14,492 nt of DNA from JAAYZB01 sp937958685 (GCA_036824265.1 DAITAL010000027.1:1-14492), one strand, 5' to 3'. Positions 6,282-13,967 are shown, counted from the first letter of the stretch. The notes: a model not told the origin generated them from the sequence alone. Program-made: numbers and translations.

Positions 6282-6821
6282 ATGGGAAAAATAGCGGCGA
6301 CTCACGGCTTTCCCCCATTTATTCACGTTGACAGCGAAATCCTGATCCTCGGAAGTTTTCCCTCAAGCGTGTCCCGAAAACATTCTTTCTTTTATATGCA
6401 TCCCCAAAACCGCTTCTGGCGTGTGCTTTCGCTTCTGTATGGTGAAGATTTCGTGATCGCGGATATCGCCACAAAAAAAGCCCTGCTCGCCAAGCATCGC
6501 CTGGCGCTCTATGATGTCGTCGAAAGTTGCCTGATCCAAGGATCGCGCGACAACTCGATCACCGAGATCATTCCGGCGGACATACCCGCCATCATCGCCG
6601 CCGCCAACATCAAGCAGATCTTTGCAAACGGCAAGACAGCCGGGAATCTCTTCGACCGCTTTTTCCCCGCCTATGCGCCAATAACCACCACCCTGCCCTC
6701 GACATCGGCGGCCAATGCTGCCTATGACCTCACAAAACTGGTCGAATCCTGGCGTGCGGTCGTCGAGGCACCCGCGAATCGATCACTGCAAGAAAGGAGA
6801 TTATCCAGACAACGGAGCTAA
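6282..6821 (+). CDS. Hypoxanthine-DNA (deoxyinosine) glycosylase-like protein, UDG superfamily family 6
   Basis: This 179-residue protein has the pattern of the family 6 uracil-DNA glycosylase fold, which removes hypoxanthine formed by adenine deamination. GSFPS (24-28) is the first active-site motif. FFYMHPQNRFW (36-46) is the strongly conserved Tyr/His-Pro-x-Asn-x-Phe-Trp segment. LPSTSAAN (138-145) corresponds to the DNA-intercalating motif near the C-terminus. The last 17 residues, rich in Arg, extend past the fold. The ATG at 6282 is preferred over one at 6264 because of the GGAGGT spacing and because the promoter would start the RNA beyond 6264. The stop codon is followed after one base by the serine acetyltransferase ATG, so the two are co-transcribed and likely translationally coupled. 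Substrate specificity (inosine versus uracil) is inferred from the family and not tested. Confidence 0.88.
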   Translation: MGKIAATHGFPPFIHVDSEILILGSFPSSVSRKHSFFYMHPQNRFWRVLSLLYGEDFVIADIATKKALLAKHRLALYDVVESCLIQGSRDNSITEIIPADIPAIIAAANIKQIFANGKTAGNLFDRFFPAYAPITTTLPSTSAANAAYDLTKLVESWRAVVEAPANRSLQERRLSRQRS

Positions 6822-6822
6822 A

Positions 6823-7737
6823 ATGATGAAAAAACTCGAACCTCTGATTCCCATGATGCTTGCGGAATATCGCGAGCATCCCCTCAAGAAGGATCACTGC
6901 TCTTGCCGGTTGCCAACCAATGAGGATATCGTACGGATTCTCGATCTGACCAGGGAATTGTTGTTTCCCGGCTATTTTACCAAACGCCAGGTCAGCGAAT
7001 TCGGCTCGCAAACAGCGTTGAAACGGCTGATCCGGAGATTGCACCGCCTCTTGAAAAACCAAATCTCGTTGGCGTTGCTATATCTTGCCGACCAAAACCG
7101 AAACAGCCAGATCCGGAAAAAATCCTGTGAACTCTGCCTGCGTTACCTGGAACGTGTCCCGAAGATCCGCCAACTCCTGCATAGCGACCTCGAAGCGCAC
7201 TTCGCCGGCGATCCCGCAGCCTTCAACCGTGATCAAATCGTGATCTCCTATCCGGGTTTCCACGCAATCACCATTTACCGGATCGCCCATGAACTCCATG
7301 ATTTGGGAGTGCCTGTCCTTCCCCGGATGATGGCGGAAGCCGCCCACCGGGAAACCGGGATCGACATCAATCCGGGGGCCAGGATCGGGAAAGCCTTTTT
7401 CATCGATCATGGCACGGGGGTCGTGATCGGTGAAACCGCAGTCATCGGCGAAAACGTCAAAATCTATCAAGGCGTCACGATCGGGGCGCTGTCCACCAAA
7501 GGCGGACAGACACTCAAAGGCGTCAAGCGGCATCCGACGATTGAAGACAATGTCACGATTTACGCCGGGGCTTCGATCCTCGGCGGGGAAACGACCATCG
7601 GTGCCAACTCGACGATCGGTTCGAACGTCTTCATCACCGGGTCTTTCCCCAAGAACAGTCGGGTGACGATCAAAATTCCTGAACTTGTTATCAAAACCGA
7701 GGCGGCGGGACAGGAGGGCAGCCATGAAAGTCTTTGA
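6823..7737 (+). CDS. cysE: Serine O-acetyltransferase
   Basis: This 304-residue enzyme makes O-acetylserine from serine and acetyl-CoA, the first step of cysteine synthesis. It is the longer EpsC/SrpH-like form, with about 130 residues of helical N-terminal domain before DPAAFNRDQIVISYPGFHA (130-148). A left-handed beta-helix of hexapeptide repeats runs from about residue 180 to 275. The catalytic pair is visible: Asp181 in TGIDI and His196 in DHGTG, 15 residues apart as in the classical enzyme. IGETAVIG (202-209) and QGVTIGA (216-222) are standard hexapeptide turns. The start is the first of two adjacent ATGs, with GGAG 5 bases upstream, one base after the glycosylase stop. The 3' end overlaps the cysteine synthase start by 14 bases. 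The chain ends in Leu where cysteine-synthase-binding forms usually end in Ile. Confidence 0.95.
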   Translation: MMKKLEPLIPMMLAEYREHPLKKDHCSCRLPTNEDIVRILDLTRELLFPGYFTKRQVSEFGSQTALKRLIRRLHRLLKNQISLALLYLADQNRNSQIRKKSCELCLRYLERVPKIRQLLHSDLEAHFAGDPAAFNRDQIVISYPGFHAITIYRIAHELHDLGVPVLPRMMAEAAHRETGIDINPGARIGKAFFIDHGTGVVIGETAVIGENVKIYQGVTIGALSTKGGQTLKGVKRHPTIEDNVTIYAGASILGGETTIGANSTIGSNVFITGSFPKNSRVTIKIPELVIKTEAAGQEGSHESL

Positions 7738-8656
7738 TTCCTTGTTGGAGACCATCGGTTCAACACCGATGATCCGGCTGCGGCGGATCGAACAGAATCT
7801 GCGTGTTCCCGCGAACCTCTTTGCCAAGGTCGAGGCATTCAATCCCGGGGGTTCGATCAAGGACCGGATCGCCCTTGCGATGATCGAAGCCCAGGAAAGG
7901 CGCGGAAAACTGGCTCCGGGAGCGACGATCATCGAGCCATCCAGCGGCAACACCGGCATCGGTTTGGCGATGGTCGGCGCGATCAAGGGCTATCGGGTGG
8001 TCATCGTCATGAGCGACACCGCCTCCGTCGAACGACGGAAGATCCTGGAATTGTATGGCGCCAGGGTCATTTTGAGCGACGGCGCCAAAGGCATCCAGGA
8101 AGCCATCAGGATCGCCAAGGAACTGGCGCGAAACACCCCCGGTTCATTCATGCCGATGCAGTTTGCCAACTCTGCCAATCCAAGGATCCATTACCGCACG
8201 ACGGCGCGCGAGATCTGGAAGCAAATGGATGGCCGCCTCGATGTCTTTGTGGCCGGCATCGGTACGGGGGGCACGATTTCCGGCGTCGGCCGCTACCTGC
8301 GAGAACATCTGCCATCTGTCCAGATCATCGGCTTGGAACCAGCTGATTCTCCGGTCTTGACGAAGGGATGCAAGGGATCGCACAAGATCCAGGGCATCGG
8401 TGCCGGTTTCATTCCGAAAACCTTGAACCAGGCGATCTACGACGAGATCATCACCGTCACGAACGCGCAGGCGTATGCTCACGCCCGGTTGCTCGCCCGC
8501 CATGAGGGAATCCTCGCCGGCATTTCCGCCGGAGCCGCGCTCTATGGCGCGCTGGCGGTTGGGACAAGAGGCGGATCCGCGAGCCAGAATATTGTGATGG
8601 TTCTTCCCGATACCGGCGAAAGGTATCTGTCGACCGATCTTGCCAAATTTGATTGA
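7724..8656 (+). CDS. cysK: Cysteine synthase (O-acetylserine sulfhydrylase)
   Basis: This 310-residue pyridoxal-phosphate enzyme joins O-acetylserine and sulfide to give cysteine. Motifs in order are ETIGSTPMIRL (9-19), NPGGSIKDR (40-48, where Lys46 forms the Schiff base), PSSGNTG (72-78, substrate loop), QFANSANP (146-153), GTGGTISG (180-187, phosphate-binding loop) and VLPDTGERYLST near the C-terminus. The usual TMS in the loop after the nucleotide-like fold is TAS here, and the GAKGM motif reads GAKGI; both are mild departures that do not remove catalytic residues. The ATG at 7724 has AGGAGG 6 bases upstream, inside the end of the acetyltransferase gene, so the pair is coupled. The gene ends the operon at the terminator 8673-8708. 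Its length and motifs argue against a cystathionine beta-synthase. Confidence 0.96.
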   Translation: MKVFDSLLETIGSTPMIRLRRIEQNLRVPANLFAKVEAFNPGGSIKDRIALAMIEAQERRGKLAPGATIIEPSSGNTGIGLAMVGAIKGYRVVIVMSDTASVERRKILELYGARVILSDGAKGIQEAIRIAKELARNTPGSFMPMQFANSANPRIHYRTTAREIWKQMDGRLDVFVAGIGTGGTISGVGRYLREHLPSVQIIGLEPADSPVLTKGCKGSHKIQGIGAGFIPKTLNQAIYDEIITVTNAQAYAHARLLARHEGILAGISAGAALYGALAVGTRGGSASQNIVMVLPDTGERYLSTDLAKFD

Positions 8657-8672
8657 AGCGTTGACTAAGCAA

Positions 8673-8708
8673 AAGGCAGCCTTTCCGGTGGAGGAGGCTG
8701 CCTTGTTT
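8673..8708. terminator. Bidirectional terminator between cysK and the nitrilase-family gene
   Basis: AAGGCAGCC (8673-8681) pairs perfectly with GGCTGCCTT (8696-8704) over 9 bp with a 14-base loop. The plus side has an interrupted T-run (TTGTTT), and the minus side has four T residues. It lies between convergent genes, 16 bases after the cysK stop. Confidence 0.8.
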
Positions 8709-9499
8709 CATAAATCGATGCGATTGCGGCGGATCGGAATCGCCGCCCTGGCCTGTTCGATCGCGCCCAAGTCGAGATCGACGATCAGGACATCCTCGTT
8801 TTCACCGAGCTCGCCAATGATCCTGCCGAAAGGATCGCACGCCAGTGAATGGCCGTAAGGTTCATAGCCACCGGCGGAATTTCGGCTCGGACTCGCGCCA
8901 ATCATGAAAAGCTGGTTGTCCGTGGCACGTGCTCGAAAGGTGATGTGCCAATGCAGGGGGCCTGTGAAGGTGTTGAATGCCGCCGGCACGAAGATGACCC
9001 TCGCCCCCGCTTCGGCAATAAGATCCGCCAAACGGGGAAAGCGGATATCGAAACAGATCATCACTCCCATCGGTCCGAAAGCGGTCGGAAAGACGACGAT
9101 TTCCTTTCCGGGAGTCAGTACCCGGTTCTCGCCAAAGGTCCTGCCATCGGGATAGGTGATTTCGAACAGATGCATCTTCCGATATTTGGCGATGGTGCCC
9201 CCGTCGGGAGCGATGATCAGACATGTGTTATAGGTTAGGGCGCCAACCGACTCCGGGAACGAACCTCCCACCACGTAAGCCTTGTGCTTGCGTGCCAGAC
9301 TGCCTAAAAATGTCGCAACCTTGCCGGAATCGCGCGCTCTTGCCCGCCTGATGCTGTCATAATCGTAGGGTGTCGTGAACATCTCGCCGAAAACGAGTAC
9401 ATCCACGGGTTCGGAAATTCTCGCGATCAGTTCGGAAAGATGGTCCAAAGTCTCCGTCAATTCCGGATAGACGCGGTTTTGTACAATCATGACTTTCAT
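8708..9499 (-). CDS. Carbon-nitrogen hydrolase (nitrilase superfamily), omega-amidase-like
   Basis: This 263-residue protein has the complete Glu-Lys-Cys triad of the nitrilase superfamily: Glu39 in VFGEMFTTPY, Lys108 in KYRKMHLFE and Cys149 in VMICFDIRFP. FDIRFP after the cysteine and KYRKMHLF are typical of the Nit2/YafV branch, which hydrolyses alpha-ketoglutaramate and alpha-ketosuccinamate made by glutamine transaminases (metabolite repair). It is a cytosolic enzyme with no signal peptide. The ATG at 9499 has AGGAGG 6 bases upstream. It is the last of five same-strand genes, 80 bases downstream of the CotH gene with no obvious terminator between them. The exact amide substrate cannot be settled from sequence. 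Confidence 0.92.
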   Translation of the reverse strand: MKVMIVQNRVYPELTETLDHLSELIARISEPVDVLVFGEMFTTPYDYDSIRRARARDSGKVATFLGSLARKHKAYVVGGSFPESVGALTYNTCLIIAPDGGTIAKYRKMHLFEITYPDGRTFGENRVLTPGKEIVVFPTAFGPMGVMICFDIRFPRLADLIAEAGARVIFVPAAFNTFTGPLHWHITFRARATDNQLFMIGASPSRNSAGGYEPYGHSLACDPFGRIIGELGENEDVLIVDLDLGAIEQARAAIPIRRNRIDL

Positions 9500-9579
9500 G
9501 GTCAGCCTCCTGAGGCAAGCTGTGCGTGATCAACTTCTTGGTGGAGGGGCGGGGCACTCCTTGGCAGCGGCAAAAACAT

Positions 9580-11490
9580 TCACGACAATTCGTTGATGGC
9601 CCCATCCAGCCAAAGAATCCGCGTTTCAAGATAGCGATAGAGGAACCAAACCTGTTCTTCATAGGTGTCCAACACGAGAATCTCGGGTGCCGTGTACCAT
9701 TCGTTGTTGGTTCCGATGACATTCCAAAGGACGAAATTGTCATAGCGCGATCTGGCGATCGCATCGACAACCGGATAGATTTCGTCGAGAATTCCCAAAA
9801 TCTCATCCTCATACAGCTCGTTCCAGCGGGTGCGCAGGTTGGCGCGGAACGAGGGATAATTCTGCATCAGGAAATAGAAGAAAATGTTTTTGTCGTCTCT
9901 GGGCGTGTACCAGCCTTCGGGACCGCGGAGCGGTTCTTGAAGATGACCGAAATTGCCGGTGGAAAGATCAAAGTCCCAAATCGGTCCCATCTTCAGTTTG
10001 CCACCGGCATCTTTGTGGAAATAGACGCTCGAATAGCCCGAGTCGACATTCTTGAACACTTCCTCGATGATGAACCAATCGATGAACGACGCCTCGTCGA
10101 TCAGATTGCTGTAGTCGCCACCGCTTTGCAGGGTCTGGTACACCGTCAGCACATAGTCCTGGATGTAATACAGCTGGTCGATGGAGTAATGGTCGTCCTC
10201 CCAATCGGGCGACTTGATCACGAAGGGGATCCCCATCACATAGAAATAATTCTCATCGATGTCTTCCGGAGCGAAATCATAGAGCCTTTTGTCATATTCG
10301 ATCAGGTAGCCGGTGTCAAGCGCCGGCGATCCCTTCTCGACATTGACGCGGTTGGCAGAAACCTCGATCTGGTCGGAAAGCATGTAGTTCCCGAGAAAGT
10401 CGCCGTTTAGGTAGACATTGACAAAGGTTGCGCTTGGCGAGAAGGCCATCCCCAGATCCGCGGACAACGTGTTTGCCAGGTAATTGCGAATCAGCGTCTG
10501 GTCGGCGAAATTGGCAAGCAGGACCCATTCTTTCTCGGCATACTCCGAAAGCAGCGCCGTTTTTTCGTCAAACTTGATTTTGAACGGCTTCTTCGGCATA
10601 TGCAGCGTGGAGTTGCCGCGCAACTTGATTCTCAAAGACGCTTCGTTGAGCTCGACGACGGGATCAAGGTTCTCATCATAGGTGATCAGCGTGAGTGTCG
10701 CCCGCCGATATTCTTCCTTGGTGTCGACCGCGATACCGCCTTCGGTCGTGATATGCAGTTCGGGAAGTCGTGGCAGTTCGTCATAGGCCATCATCGTCAC
10801 GGGATAGGTTTCGCTGCGGGTTTCGGAGCCGTAGGTGACTGAGGCCGTGATGCTGAATCCCTGGCGATTTTGGGGAAAAGTAAAAATGAAGCGGTTCTCG
10901 TAAATATATGAGGTGTCGGCCGTATAGGCTATTTGGACATCCTCGGCTTCTATTTTGGGTAACAGCAGATCAGCGGCGATCAAGTCAGGCAATAGCCCTT
11001 CGAGTTCAGCGAAGACAATCGAGAACAGCGTCTCGATCCTGGCTGCCTCGACGAGTGCCTCATCGCGCAGTTGCGTGAACAGGTGCGTCTTTTCGAGCGT
11101 CAGATCCTGGTAGGTGATGAAAACGCTCAGGGTAAGTTTCTGATCGGTGATCGCTGCCTGATAAAGGATCACATTCCCGATAATGGGAACACCATTCAGC
11201 TGATATTCGATGGCGAACGCCGGTGTGGATGCCGCGGGCAAAGCAAAATCCGCGGCGGTGTCTTGCGGCAGATTTGCCACCAAGCGTTCATATTCGTCAT
11301 TGATCGCCGCGACGCGGGGATCGACTGTCGTTGTCAGGAATGTGGTGGTGGCGGCCGTCGGGACCGCCGTCGTTTCGATCACGGCGGTTGTGGTGGCGAC
11401 TGTCGTTGGGATAGTCGTCATATCCGTGCAAGCCCAAAGCGCCAAAACCAAGCAAAGCGTTGTTATCGCAGCGATGATTCGTTGTTTCAT
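9580..11490 (-). CDS. CotH-kinase-family lipoprotein
   Basis: This 636-residue protein starts with a lipoprotein signal (LWAC, Cys21), then a Thr-rich linker (22-56), a region of about 170 residues resembling beta-sandwich modules (60-230), and a CotH domain from about 243 to the end. CotH motifs include RIKLRGNST (287-295) with KKPFKIKF (300-307), the ATP-binding part; LLANFADQTLIRNYLA (324-339); VNVYLNGDFLGNYMLSDQIE (357-376); and GPIWDFDLS (502-510), whose Asp506 and Asp508 match the metal-binding DFD motif. CotH proteins are atypical secreted kinases known from spore coats, but similar domains occur in many non-spore surface proteins. The substrate here is unknown. The ATG at 11490 is set by GGAGGG and the signal peptide; a longer frame to 11565 would overlap the DUF2161 gene. 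It lies 67 bases downstream of that gene. Confidence 0.92.
   Translation of the reverse strand: MKQRIIAAITTLCLVLALWACTDMTTIPTTVATTTAVIETTAVPTAATTTFLTTTVDPRVAAINDEYERLVANLPQDTAADFALPAASTPAFAIEYQLNGVPIIGNVILYQAAITDQKLTLSVFITYQDLTLEKTHLFTQLRDEALVEAARIETLFSIVFAELEGLLPDLIAADLLLPKIEAEDVQIAYTADTSYIYENRFIFTFPQNRQGFSITASVTYGSETRSETYPVTMMAYDELPRLPELHITTEGGIAVDTKEEYRRATLTLITYDENLDPVVELNEASLRIKLRGNSTLHMPKKPFKIKFDEKTALLSEYAEKEWVLLANFADQTLIRNYLANTLSADLGMAFSPSATFVNVYLNGDFLGNYMLSDQIEVSANRVNVEKGSPALDTGYLIEYDKRLYDFAPEDIDENYFYVMGIPFVIKSPDWEDDHYSIDQLYYIQDYVLTVYQTLQSGGDYSNLIDEASFIDWFIIEEVFKNVDSGYSSVYFHKDAGGKLKMGPIWDFDLSTGNFGHLQEPLRGPEGWYTPRDDKNIFFYFLMQNYPSFRANLRTRWNELYEDEILGILDEIYPVVDAIARSRYDNFVLWNVIGTNNEWYTAPEILVLDTYEEQVWFLYRYLETRILWLDGAINELS
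11323..11427 (-). repeat. Thr-rich low-complexity linker in the CotH lipoprotein
   Basis: Residues 22-56 contain repeated TT and TTT runs separated by Val, Ala and Pro. Such a spacer holds a lipid-anchored domain away from the membrane and is a common O-glycosylation target. The DNA is correspondingly repetitive in GTC/GGT-type triplets. Confidence 0.7.
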
Positions 11491-11557
11491 GAAAACCCTC
11501 CTCGTGCCTTGGTGGTAGCCAATATTGCCAATTGTCGCCCGATAGGGCATCAATGAT

Positions 11558-12235
11558 TTATCCAACGTTTTTCTCCACTTCGAGATCCGTCGCCATCAAA
11601 CCGCTTTCCGACAGCCGGTACAACCCGCGCTCGAGCCTCTCGAACCAGCCGTAATAGTTGCGCATCAGGATGGTGCCGGCTTCTTTCAGACCGGTGATGA
11701 GGCGCACTTGTGTGCCGGTTGCGATTTTCTTGTCACGCAGGACCAAGGCGATCTGCATGACCTTCTCCCGGTAGCGGGTGATCGTGGGCCCCCTTGAGCC
11801 TCCGAGATTGGTGTCGCTTTGGCGGTCGTGAAACTCGGTGAGAGCCGCCTTCTTTTTGCTATTCGATCTGGCAGGAGTCTGGCTGTCGATCTCCGTCGCG
11901 TCGAACAAGATTTCGGCGGTGGCGAGATCCACGGCGATCAGCCCCAGGGAAAGCCGTCTCAGCAGCAAGGCCAGCTGCTTGTACTGCTGGCTGCGCGGTT
12001 TGAGCGCCGCTTTGGGAAGCGCCACATAAACCCTGTCGCAGTATTTCTGCCGTTCAACCGCTTGGCAGATCAGCTTCAACGAAAGCGCCGTCTTCAATTC
12101 CACAGCCACGGACGCGCCATCCTTCAGCGCCAGCACGTCGATGTCGTTCACCTCGCCTTTGACAGCATAGCCCTGGCTTTCCAACAACTCGCGGACCGGA
12201 TAGAACAAGGAGGTTTCCTTGAGCGCCGGCCTCAT
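11558..12235 (-). CDS. DUF2161-type protein, predicted PD-(D/E)XK fold plus winged helix
   Basis: In this 225-residue protein the N-terminal half carries a PD-(D/E)XK-like core: NDIDVLAL with Asp33, then VAVELKT with Glu46-x-Lys48, followed by a helix with Q-A-V-E-R-Q-K-Y and a strand YVALP. This matches the DUF2161 family, annotated as putative phosphodiesterases. A charged linker at about 130-150 (SNSKKK) leads to a C-terminal winged-helix-like part with RLITGLKEAG, NYYGWFERLERGLYRLSESG. The core residues are present, so nuclease-type activity is possible, but no member's function is known to me. The ATG overlaps the TGA of the EFR1 gene (ATGA, bases 12232-12235) and no strong ribosome site precedes it, so translation probably depends on reinitiation. 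The CotH gene follows after 67 bases. Confidence 0.8.
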   Translation of the reverse strand: MRPALKETSLFYPVRELLESQGYAVKGEVNDIDVLALKDGASVAVELKTALSLKLICQAVERQKYCDRVYVALPKAALKPRSQQYKQLALLLRRLSLGLIAVDLATAEILFDATEIDSQTPARSNSKKKAALTEFHDRQSDTNLGGSRGPTITRYREKVMQIALVLRDKKIATGTQVRLITGLKEAGTILMRNYYGWFERLERGLYRLSESGLMATDLEVEKNVG

Positions 12236-13065
12236 CGCCGATGGCCCGCCTGTTCATGGGTCATCGGCTTCATCACATCTTCGATGGAAAACTGGGGCAA
12301 TGGTCCGCGATACTGATACTTCACGGTGTGCCGCGGATTCGTATGGAGCGCTTGGACAGGGCAATGGCTGATGCAGCGGTAACAGAGGATGCATCTGTCC
12401 ATTTCGGTGAGCTTGCCGTCCTTGATTTGAAAATTGCCCACCGGACACAAACGTTGACACAAGCCGCACATAATGCATGTCGCATCGATTTTGATGGCAT
12501 GGCTGAACATGGCCGACTCGTATTTTTGGAAAGGCACACGCTGAAGCAGTCCCAAAAGCAAGGACAGCGGATTCATGCCCTTGCGTAGCGAACGGTTGCG
12601 ATCGATGGCTTCCACAAACCGCCTGGTTTGTCTATCCTTGCGGATCCGCAGACCGGTCAAATCCTGAGGTTCCGGCAGGAATCGCAGATAGTCGGTCAGA
12701 TTATTGGGCATGTTGAAATGCGCCAGTTGTCTGATCACAAAGCCCTTCCGCCGCAGCATCTTCCCCGCATAGGCTGCGCCATCGCCCGAGTACATCATTT
12801 GCGTGCAGAAGACAAAGGCCCGCTTACCGGCAACCATTTCCAGCGATTCGATCATGCTTCGAACCAACAAGGGAATGTCGGAACCATATATTGGATACCC
12901 CAAGCCAAACAGGTCGCACTCCGCGACCAACCGGTTGACATCTGGGCAGGCCTCGATCGGCATCAAATCGACGGTGTGACCGCAGGCGATAAGACCATCT
13001 TGAAGCAAACGGGCGATGTAGAAGGTGTTGCCTGTGCCGGAAAATTGCATGATGAGGATCTTCAC
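12232..13065 (-). CDS. EFR1-type flavodoxin-ferredoxin fusion protein
   Basis: This 277-residue protein has an N-terminal flavodoxin-like domain (about 1-165) with the FMN phosphate loop FSGTGNTFYIA (8-18), and a C-terminal bacterial ferredoxin domain with two [4Fe-4S] motifs: C197-x2-C200-x2-C203-x3-C207 and C225-x2-C228-x2-C231-x3-C235. This arrangement defines the EFR1 family of putative electron carriers, common in anaerobic Bacillota. It has no signal peptide and would be cytosolic. Its redox partner may be the aldo/keto reductase encoded just upstream, though that pairing is only inferred. The start is GTG at 13065 with AAGGAG 7 bases upstream. The gene follows the reductase gene after 71 bases and overlaps the DUF2161 gene by 4 bases. 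Confidence 0.93.
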   Translation of the reverse strand: MKILIMQFSGTGNTFYIARLLQDGLIACGHTVDLMPIEACPDVNRLVAECDLFGLGYPIYGSDIPLLVRSMIESLEMVAGKRAFVFCTQMMYSGDGAAYAGKMLRRKGFVIRQLAHFNMPNNLTDYLRFLPEPQDLTGLRIRKDRQTRRFVEAIDRNRSLRKGMNPLSLLLGLLQRVPFQKYESAMFSHAIKIDATCIMCGLCQRLCPVGNFQIKDGKLTEMDRCILCYRCISHCPVQALHTNPRHTVKYQYRGPLPQFSIEDVMKPMTHEQAGHRR

Positions 13066-13136
13066 GCGGATACTCCTTTATCAATTCGTCGTTGCGACTC
13101 CGAATATGCGAATGGGCGAAAAGTCTTCGATATGCA

Positions 13137-13967
13137 CTATTCCCATCGCCGCGGATCGCCTTTGATGGCATCAAGCACGGCCATGTCTTCGGCATTGATG
13201 ACGAAATCGACCGTCATGTTCTCGATGAGGCGCTCCTCGCGGATCGTTTTCGGCAGCGGCGCGGTATCCTTTTGCAGACACCAGCGGATGCAGATCTGTG
13301 CTGGCGACACGCCATATCTGGCGGCAACCTCCCGGATGGTCTCGTTGGCGAGCAGATAGCCGATCCCAAGCGGCGAGTAAGCCTCGACGACGATGTTGTG
13401 GCGGCGGCAACTGGCGATTGTTTTCTCCTGGTCCAGGCCGATGAAGTAGGGAATCTGGTCGGCATGGGGAACGATCTCGCAGTGATCTATGATGTTTTGC
13501 AGATCATGCTCATCGAAATTGGAGACGCCGATTGCCCGGACGTACCCATCGCGATACAATTTCTCCATCGCCTTGAACGCCTGGATGTTGCCTTCGCGGC
13601 AATCTTTGCCGATCTCGCTCCACGGCCATGGCGCATGAATCAGATACAAGTCGATGTAATCCGTTCCCAAACTGGCCAGGGAGCCGAAAAAGGCCTCTGT
13701 GGTTCCTGCGGCAGTCTTGATGTGGGAAGGCAATTTGGTTGTGATGAACAGCTCCTGCCGCGACAGACCGGAATCGCGGACGGCTTGGCCGACGCTCGTC
13801 TCATTTTGGTAGGCGGCGGCGGTGTCGATATGCCGATAGCCATGCTTGAGCGCCATTCTGACGGCTTCATATGTCTCTTTGCCTGGCTTTGTCTGCCAGG
13901 TCCCCAGCCCGATTTTGGGCATCTTGATGCCATTATGGAAAGTGAAAGTGTCCTTGATCGCCTTCAT
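13137..13967 (-). CDS. Aldo/keto reductase
   Basis: This 276-residue NAD(P)H-dependent carbonyl reductase has a TIM-barrel fold and belongs to the AKR5-like 2,5-diketo-D-gluconate reductase group by length and motifs. The catalytic tetrad is intact: Asp48 and Tyr53 in HIDTAAAY, Lys78 in ITTKLP and His111 in LYLIHAPWP. GVSNFDEHDL, VEAYSPLG and LPKTIREERLIEN are the remaining standard motifs; the last contacts the cofactor. The segment usually reading NQIEYHP is DQIPYFIG, which might change substrate fit. The ATG at 13967 has AGGAGGT 4 bases upstream. It is the first of five minus-strand genes and lies downstream of the terminator at 14078-14108. The physiological substrate cannot be named. Confidence 0.95.
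   Translation of the reverse strand: MKAIKDTFTFHNGIKMPKIGLGTWQTKPGKETYEAVRMALKHGYRHIDTAAAYQNETSVGQAVRDSGLSRQELFITTKLPSHIKTAAGTTEAFFGSLASLGTDYIDLYLIHAPWPWSEIGKDCREGNIQAFKAMEKLYRDGYVRAIGVSNFDEHDLQNIIDHCEIVPHADQIPYFIGLDQEKTIASCRRHNIVVEAYSPLGIGYLLANETIREVAARYGVSPAQICIRWCLQKDTAPLPKTIREERLIENMTVDFVINAEDMAVLDAIKGDPRRWE

Noticed and set aside
7078..7986. A 302-codon minus-strand frame opposite cysE and cysK
   Set aside because: Both plus-strand genes have complete catalytic motifs. The antisense frame spans their junction and its translation is Arg/Asp-rich without domains.
9500..9579. A terminator or hairpin between the CotH and nitrilase genes
   Set aside because: G/C-rich runs are present, but the arms that look similar are not complementary, and no T-run follows. 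Only a 4-bp GCCT/AGGC stem was found near the ribosome site.
9526..10410. A 294-codon plus-strand frame opposite the CotH gene
   Set aside because: It overlaps the CotH coding region that carries the DFD motif, and it has no ribosome site or family match.
9580..11490. Transposon or phage origin for the CotH/DUF2161 segment
   Set aside because: No integrase, transposase, terminal inverted repeat, target duplication or tRNA was seen, and base composition looks similar to the flanking genes by eye.
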